Assembly (NCBI GenBank): GCA_937885695.1
Contig: CALABP010000028.1
Location: 1-16,748, forward strand
Length of the DNA stretch: 16,748 nt
From: DTU089 sp002440045
GTDB lineage: Bacteria; Bacillota; Clostridia; Oscillospirales; Acutalibacteraceae
Direction: 5' to 3'
The first letter of the stretch is position 1. Each line of letters begins with the position of its first letter. The notes below the pieces were generated by a model. The model ran no database searches, was not told the DNA's origin, and saw nothing but the letters and a program-made list of their open reading frames with translations. The position numbers were made by a program, and so were the translations under genes. This document shows positions 14,008 through 16,748 of this stretch, piece after piece.

Positions 14008-14958
14008 TTAATCAGACTTTTTGTCGTTTTCATCGTAAGAGAGAACCTCTTTTACAATGCTTATCGGTCTGTTTTTACTTTGCACGAAAATTCTTGCAAG
14101 ATATTCGCCTATAACGCCTATGCAAATAAGCTGAATACCGCCGAGAAGAAGTATAAGCACAACTATTGTGGCGTAGCCCTGAACCTCGACCCCAAAGGCA
14201 AGACGCTTTATTATTACCCAAACAGCATAAATAAATGCGACAGCCGAAGATATTATGCCGAGATGCATTGCGAATTTAAGCGGCGCGGTGGTAAAAGATA
14301 CAATCCCCTCGACCGCATATTTGAAAAGCTTTTTAAACGACCACTTTGAAACGCCGTCGTTTCTTTTTTCGGCTTCATAGGGCATATACACGGTGTTAAA
14401 GCCGACCCACGAGAAAAGGCCTTTTGAAAATCTGTAATACTCGGGCATTGAGAGAATCGCGTCGCGCACATTTTTTCTGAAAAGCCTGAAATCGCTTGCG
14501 CCGTTTACAAACTCAATATCCGAAAATTTGTTAATAAGCTTATAAAACGTGCTTTTGAAAAACGAAAGCACCTTGCCCTCGCGGCGCTTGTCCTGATACG
14601 CCGCAACACAGTCGGTGTCGCCGTTTAAAAGCTCCATCATTTTAAGCACGGTTTCGGGGCGCTGCTGCAAATCGGCGTCAATTATACATGTAAGCTCGCC
14701 CGAAGCGTGCGAAAGCCCGGTGTAAACAGCCGCTTCTTTCCCGAAATTTCTTGAAAGGCTCAAAACCTTAATAAAAGCCGTCGGATTATCGTTATAAAGC
14801 TTTTTTAAATTTTCGAGGGTTTTGTCGCGGCTGCCGTCGTTTACAAAAACATATTCATATGAAAACCCGCAGCCCGAAAACGCGCGCTCGGTCGCGTCAA
14901 AAAAAGCGGTAACGTTATTCTCTTCATTAAAGCACGGTATTATTAAAGAAAGCTTCAC
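14008..14958 (-). CDS. GT2 polyprenyl-phosphate glycosyltransferase (GtrB/CsbB-like)
   Basis: A 316-residue glycosyltransferase of the DPM1/GtrB/CsbB type. It should transfer a sugar from a nucleotide donor to undecaprenyl phosphate at the cytoplasmic face. MKLSLIIPCFNEENN opens the GT-A fold; NDGS (40-43) and DADLQQRPE (94-102) hold the nucleotide and metal ligands, with the DXD at 94-96. GASDFRL (153-159) and RNDGVSKWS (199-207) are typical acceptor-side motifs. Two C-terminal transmembrane helices (about 228-252 and 262-286) anchor it. The chosen start is the GTG with GGAGG seven bases upstream. A TTG at 14985 is in frame, but it would place that ribosome binding site inside the gene and lies too near the predicted transcript start. 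It is the first gene of an operon with the gtrA-like gene. Confidence 0.92.
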   Translation of the reverse strand: MKLSLIIPCFNEENNVTAFFDATERAFSGCGFSYEYVFVNDGSRDKTLENLKKLYNDNPTAFIKVLSLSRNFGKEAAVYTGLSHASGELTCIIDADLQQRPETVLKMMELLNGDTDCVAAYQDKRREGKVLSFFKSTFYKLINKFSDIEFVNGASDFRLFRKNVRDAILSMPEYYRFSKGLFSWVGFNTVYMPYEAEKRNDGVSKWSFKKLFKYAVEGIVSFTTAPLKFAMHLGIISSAVAFIYAVWVIIKRLAFGVEVQGYATIVVLILLLGGIQLICIGVIGEYLARIFVQSKNRPISIVKEVLSYDENDKKSD

Positions 14959-14987
14959 TAAACCGCCTCCCTCTTTTACAGTCAATT

Positions 14988-15000
14988 TATAGTAACTATA
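14988..15000. repeat. Dyad TATAGT-A-ACTATA at the GT2 transcript start
   Basis: Perfect 6-bp inverted arms around one base, overlapping the end of the -10 box and the predicted transcription start of the GT2-gtrA operon. The position suits an operator, but the arms are A/T rich and no regulator gene is adjacent. Confidence 0.35.
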
Positions 15001-15028
15001 TTATATATTTTAAGCAAAAAAATTGCAA
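15000..15028 (-). promoter_or_regulatory. Promoter of the GT2-gtrA operon
   Basis: On the minus strand TTGCAA (15023-15028), 17 nt and TATAAT (15000-15005): a perfect -10 with a four-of-six -35. Transcription would begin near 14993, about 35 bases before the GTG start codon. Confidence 0.65.
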
Positions 15029-15050
15029 CAAATACAATGTGAACGGTATT

Positions 15051-15908
15051 TTAACAATTTTCAAGAATATCCGAAAGCGCCGCAAAATCCTCCATAGTAA
15101 GGTTCTCGGCTCTTACATTCTTCAGAAGCCCCACGCTTTCAAGCGCGTTTCCCACAGCGTCTTTATTTATGTGAAGCCCCGCGCTTATTGAATTTTCGGC
15201 TGTTTTGCGCCTTTGAGAAAACGCCGCCTTCACGACCTTAAAAAAGAATTCTTCGCTTTTGGGGGCTACAGGCGGCTCTTTTCTTATTTTGAGCTTAATA
15301 ACGCAGCTGTCAACATTCGGCGGCGGCAAAAACGCGGTGCGCGGCACGAAAAAGAGCATTTCGGGCTTTGAAAAATATGTAACGGCGACGGTCACCGCCC
15401 CGCTTTTTCTGCTTCCCACTTCGGCGCAAAGCCTTTCGCCCGCCTCTTTCTGAACCATAACAGTTACCGTTTTTATGGGAAGTCTGCTTTCGAGAAGGCT
15501 CATAATAATCGGCGAAGTTATATAGTAAGGAAGATTTGCGCAAACGGCTATGTCAAAACCCTTGCATTTTTCTTCTATAAGCTGTTTTAAATCGACCTTT
15601 AAAATATCGGCATTTATTATTTCAACATTGCGAAATTCCGAAAGCGTCTCGTTTAACACTGGCAAAAGCCGCCTGTCAACCTCAAAGCTTAAAACCTTGC
15701 CCGCTCTTTTGGCAAGCTCAGCCGTAAGCACGCCTACGCCGGGACCTATTTCGATTACACAGGTGTTTTCGGAAAGCTCTGCACAGTCAGCCATGGCGGG
15801 GCAAATTTCGGGGTCTGTCAAAAAATTCTGCCCGAGACCCTTGTTGAACGTTACGCCGTGCTTTTCCATAACGCGGCGCACGGTATTTATATCCGAAAGA
15901 TTTTTCAT
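15051..15908 (-). CDS. rsmA: 16S rRNA adenine-1518/1519 dimethyltransferase RsmA (KsgA)
   Basis: A 285-residue RsmA/KsgA protein, which dimethylates A1518 and A1519 in helix 45 of 16S rRNA during late 30S assembly. Landmarks: GLGQNFLTD (24-32), SAM-binding EIGPGVGVLT (53-62) with acidic Glu76 after strand 2, NADILK (99-104), the catalytic NLPYYIT (125-131), and FVPRTAFLPPPNVDS with FSQRRKT in the C-terminal domain. Length is normal. The ribosome binding site GGAGG is six bases before the ATG. No partner gene (rnmV, ispE, veg) is in the window; it appears monocistronic and is divergent from the GH78 gene. No clear terminator is seen in the A/T-rich gap to the GT2 promoter. Confidence 0.96.
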   Translation of the reverse strand: MKNLSDINTVRRVMEKHGVTFNKGLGQNFLTDPEICPAMADCAELSENTCVIEIGPGVGVLTAELAKRAGKVLSFEVDRRLLPVLNETLSEFRNVEIINADILKVDLKQLIEEKCKGFDIAVCANLPYYITSPIIMSLLESRLPIKTVTVMVQKEAGERLCAEVGSRKSGAVTVAVTYFSKPEMLFFVPRTAFLPPPNVDSCVIKLKIRKEPPVAPKSEEFFFKVVKAAFSQRRKTAENSISAGLHINKDAVGNALESVGLLKNVRAENLTMEDFAALSDILENC

Positions 15909-15948
15909 TTTTGCCTCCGTTGGTACTTGTTTTTGAAGTGCGTTTAAT

Positions 15949-15977
15949 ATATTATAACATTATAAAATAATTGTCAA
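15949..15977 (-). promoter_or_regulatory. Promoter of rsmA
   Basis: On the minus strand a perfect TTGACA (15972-15977) lies 17 nt before TAATAT (15949-15954); TATAAT occurs at 15 nt spacing (15951-15956). The -35 is only one base from the GH78 ribosome binding site (15979-15985), so the GH78 transcript must start upstream of it, within or before this promoter. The plus-strand promoter itself is not resolved in this A/T-rich gap. Confidence 0.6.
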
Positions 15978-15995
15978 CAAAGGAGCACGTCTTTT

Positions 15996-16688
15996 ATGAG
16001 CAACATCAAAAACGCCGAATTTATAAGGCAGGCAGAAAATATAGGAACGGTATGCCCCGTTTTTCACAAGGTATTCTGGGCAGAAAAAAAGGTTACAAAG
16101 GCGCTTCTTTCCGTAAGTGCGCTCGGCTTTTACGAAGCATATATAAACGGCAAGCGCGTCGGCAGCTTTATTTTTGCACCCGGCTGGACGAGCTATGAAA
16201 CAAGGCTTCAATATCAGGTCTATAACGTCACTTCGTTTATTGAAGAGTGCAACGAAATAGATATAGCCCTCGGAATAGGCAGACGTCTTCACAAAAGAAA
16301 AAACGAAGACAGAGAATACCTCGCTTCGGGCGAGGCGGCTCTTATTGCGGCTCTTGAAATAACATATGATGACGGCACGGTCGAAAATATTTATACCGAC
16401 GGCACATGGGAGGGCTTTAAAAGCAACATTCTTTATTCCAATATATACAACGGCGAAACAGTTGACTTTAACGCCGACACCGAAGAAAAAATAAAAATCA
16501 AAACCGTCCCCGCAGAAAAAGATATTTTAATCCCGACAGAGGGCGAAGAAACGCGTGAAATGGCGCGCATTGAAGAGCCGGAGCTTATTGTTACCCCTAA
16601 AGGCGAATTTGTTCTTGACTTCAGACAAAACCTTGCAGGCTATGTGGAGTGGCTTGTACCCGGCAAAAAAGGCGCAAAATATCGATGA
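15996..16688 (+). CDS. Alpha-L-rhamnosidase (GH78), truncated after N-terminal domains
   Basis: The 230-residue open frame is the start of a GH78 rhamnosidase. SVSALGFYEAYINGKRVGSF (39-58), APGWTSYETRLQYQVYNVT and the following strands match the N-terminal carbohydrate-binding-like domain (Bac_rhamnosid_N). FVLDFRQNLAGYVEW (about 205-219) is the start of the next beta domain (Bac_rhamnosid). The frame ends at TGA right after GKKGAKYR, whereas full-length GH78 enzymes are usually several times longer and carry the (alpha/alpha)6 catalytic barrel later. No alternative frame continues the rhamnosidase; instead another frame resembles a different protein (see 16660-16748). The gene is therefore broken or the sequence is chimeric here. 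No signal peptide; AAAGGAG lies ten bases before the ATG. Confidence 0.8.
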   Translation: MSNIKNAEFIRQAENIGTVCPVFHKVFWAEKKVTKALLSVSALGFYEAYINGKRVGSFIFAPGWTSYETRLQYQVYNVTSFIEECNEIDIALGIGRRLHKRKNEDREYLASGEAALIAALEITYDDGTVENIYTDGTWEGFKSNILYSNIYNGETVDFNADTEEKIKIKTVPAEKDILIPTEGEETREMARIEEPELIVTPKGEFVLDFRQNLAGYVEWLVPGKKGAKYR

Positions 16689-16748
16689 TACAATCGTAGC
16701 GTGCGATGATGAGGCGATTTTAAAGGTATGTGAATCTCATAAGATTCA
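16660..16748 (+). other. Fragment resembling a CMP-Kdo/acylneuraminate cytidylyltransferase
   Basis: In the frame whose codons include CAA at 16675, the sequence reads PAKKAQNIDDTIVACDDEAI and continues LKVCESHKI to the window edge without a stop. This pattern resembles KdsB/NeuA-type cytidylyltransferases, where AK..ID.V.VATDDE.I..VC...GI is typical. It has no start or upstream homology in this frame and lies just where the rhamnosidase similarity ends. It is too short to be certain; it may be the far side of a recombination or assembly junction near 16660-16680. Confidence 0.45.

Noticed and set aside
1..16748. CRISPR arrays, tRNA or rRNA genes, insertion sequences
   Set aside because: No regularly spaced repeats, cloverleaf sequences, transposase frames or terminal inverted repeats were seen on either strand.

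Overview
The window looks like chromosome from a Clostridia-type Bacillota (Firmicutes), probably an uncultured glycan-degrading gut lineage. Evidence: sigma-A style promoters (TTGACA or near-matches, 17-nt spacers, TATAAT-like -10s), strong AGGAGG-type ribosome binding sites, frequent GTG/TTG starts, a Noc/ParB gene next to rsmG, and CsbB/GtrA-type wall-glycan genes. The placement is inferred from gene content; no rRNA or other definitive marker is present.

Layout, left to right. (1) 1-1063, minus: N-terminal part of a fused ABC exporter running off the left edge, divergent from (2) 1212-3857, plus: a P2A-type Ca2+ ATPase. (3) 3932-4786, minus: a membrane-anchored alpha/beta hydrolase. (4) 5016-9164, minus: a GH31 glycosidase and rsmG, tightly coupled, then a bidirectional terminator, then a Noc-like ParB protein. 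(5) 9413-10909, plus: a DUF1846 protein behind a near-consensus promoter, ending in a compact two-hairpin terminator shared with the convergent next locus. (6) 10986-12377, minus: a toxin-antitoxin locus. It has an intact antitoxin (MqsA-like zinc finger, HTH and Panacea/SocA-like domain), an MqsR-like toxin gene that is frameshifted and apparently internally deleted, and a perfect consensus promoter whose spacer holds a 14-bp palindrome. (7) 12453-13439, plus: a sialidase-like (BNR/Asp-box) beta-propeller protein. (8) 13499-14958, minus: a GT2 polyprenyl-phosphate glycosyltransferase and a GtrA flippase-like protein, a two-gene operon. (9) 15051-15908, minus: rsmA (ksgA). (10) From 15996, plus: the N-terminal part of a GH78 alpha-L-rhamnosidase that breaks off near 16675, where a different reading frame resembling a CMP-Kdo/acylneuraminate cytidylyltransferase becomes open to the window end.

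The window mixes housekeeping genes (two 16S rRNA methyltransferases, a chromosome-organisation protein, a Ca2+ pump) with three carbohydrate-active proteins lacking signal peptides (GH31, sialidase-like, GH78). These probably act in the cytoplasm on imported oligosaccharides. The most unusual region is the toxin-antitoxin locus: its operator-like palindrome and antitoxin are intact while the toxin reading frame is broken. Other points of interest are the Noc-type DNA-recognition residues in a protein without the Noc membrane helix, alternative hairpins in the GH31-rsmG leader, and the abrupt junction at the right end. No tRNA, rRNA, CRISPR array, insertion sequence or phage gene was recognised, and no gene-free stretch exceeds 300 bases.
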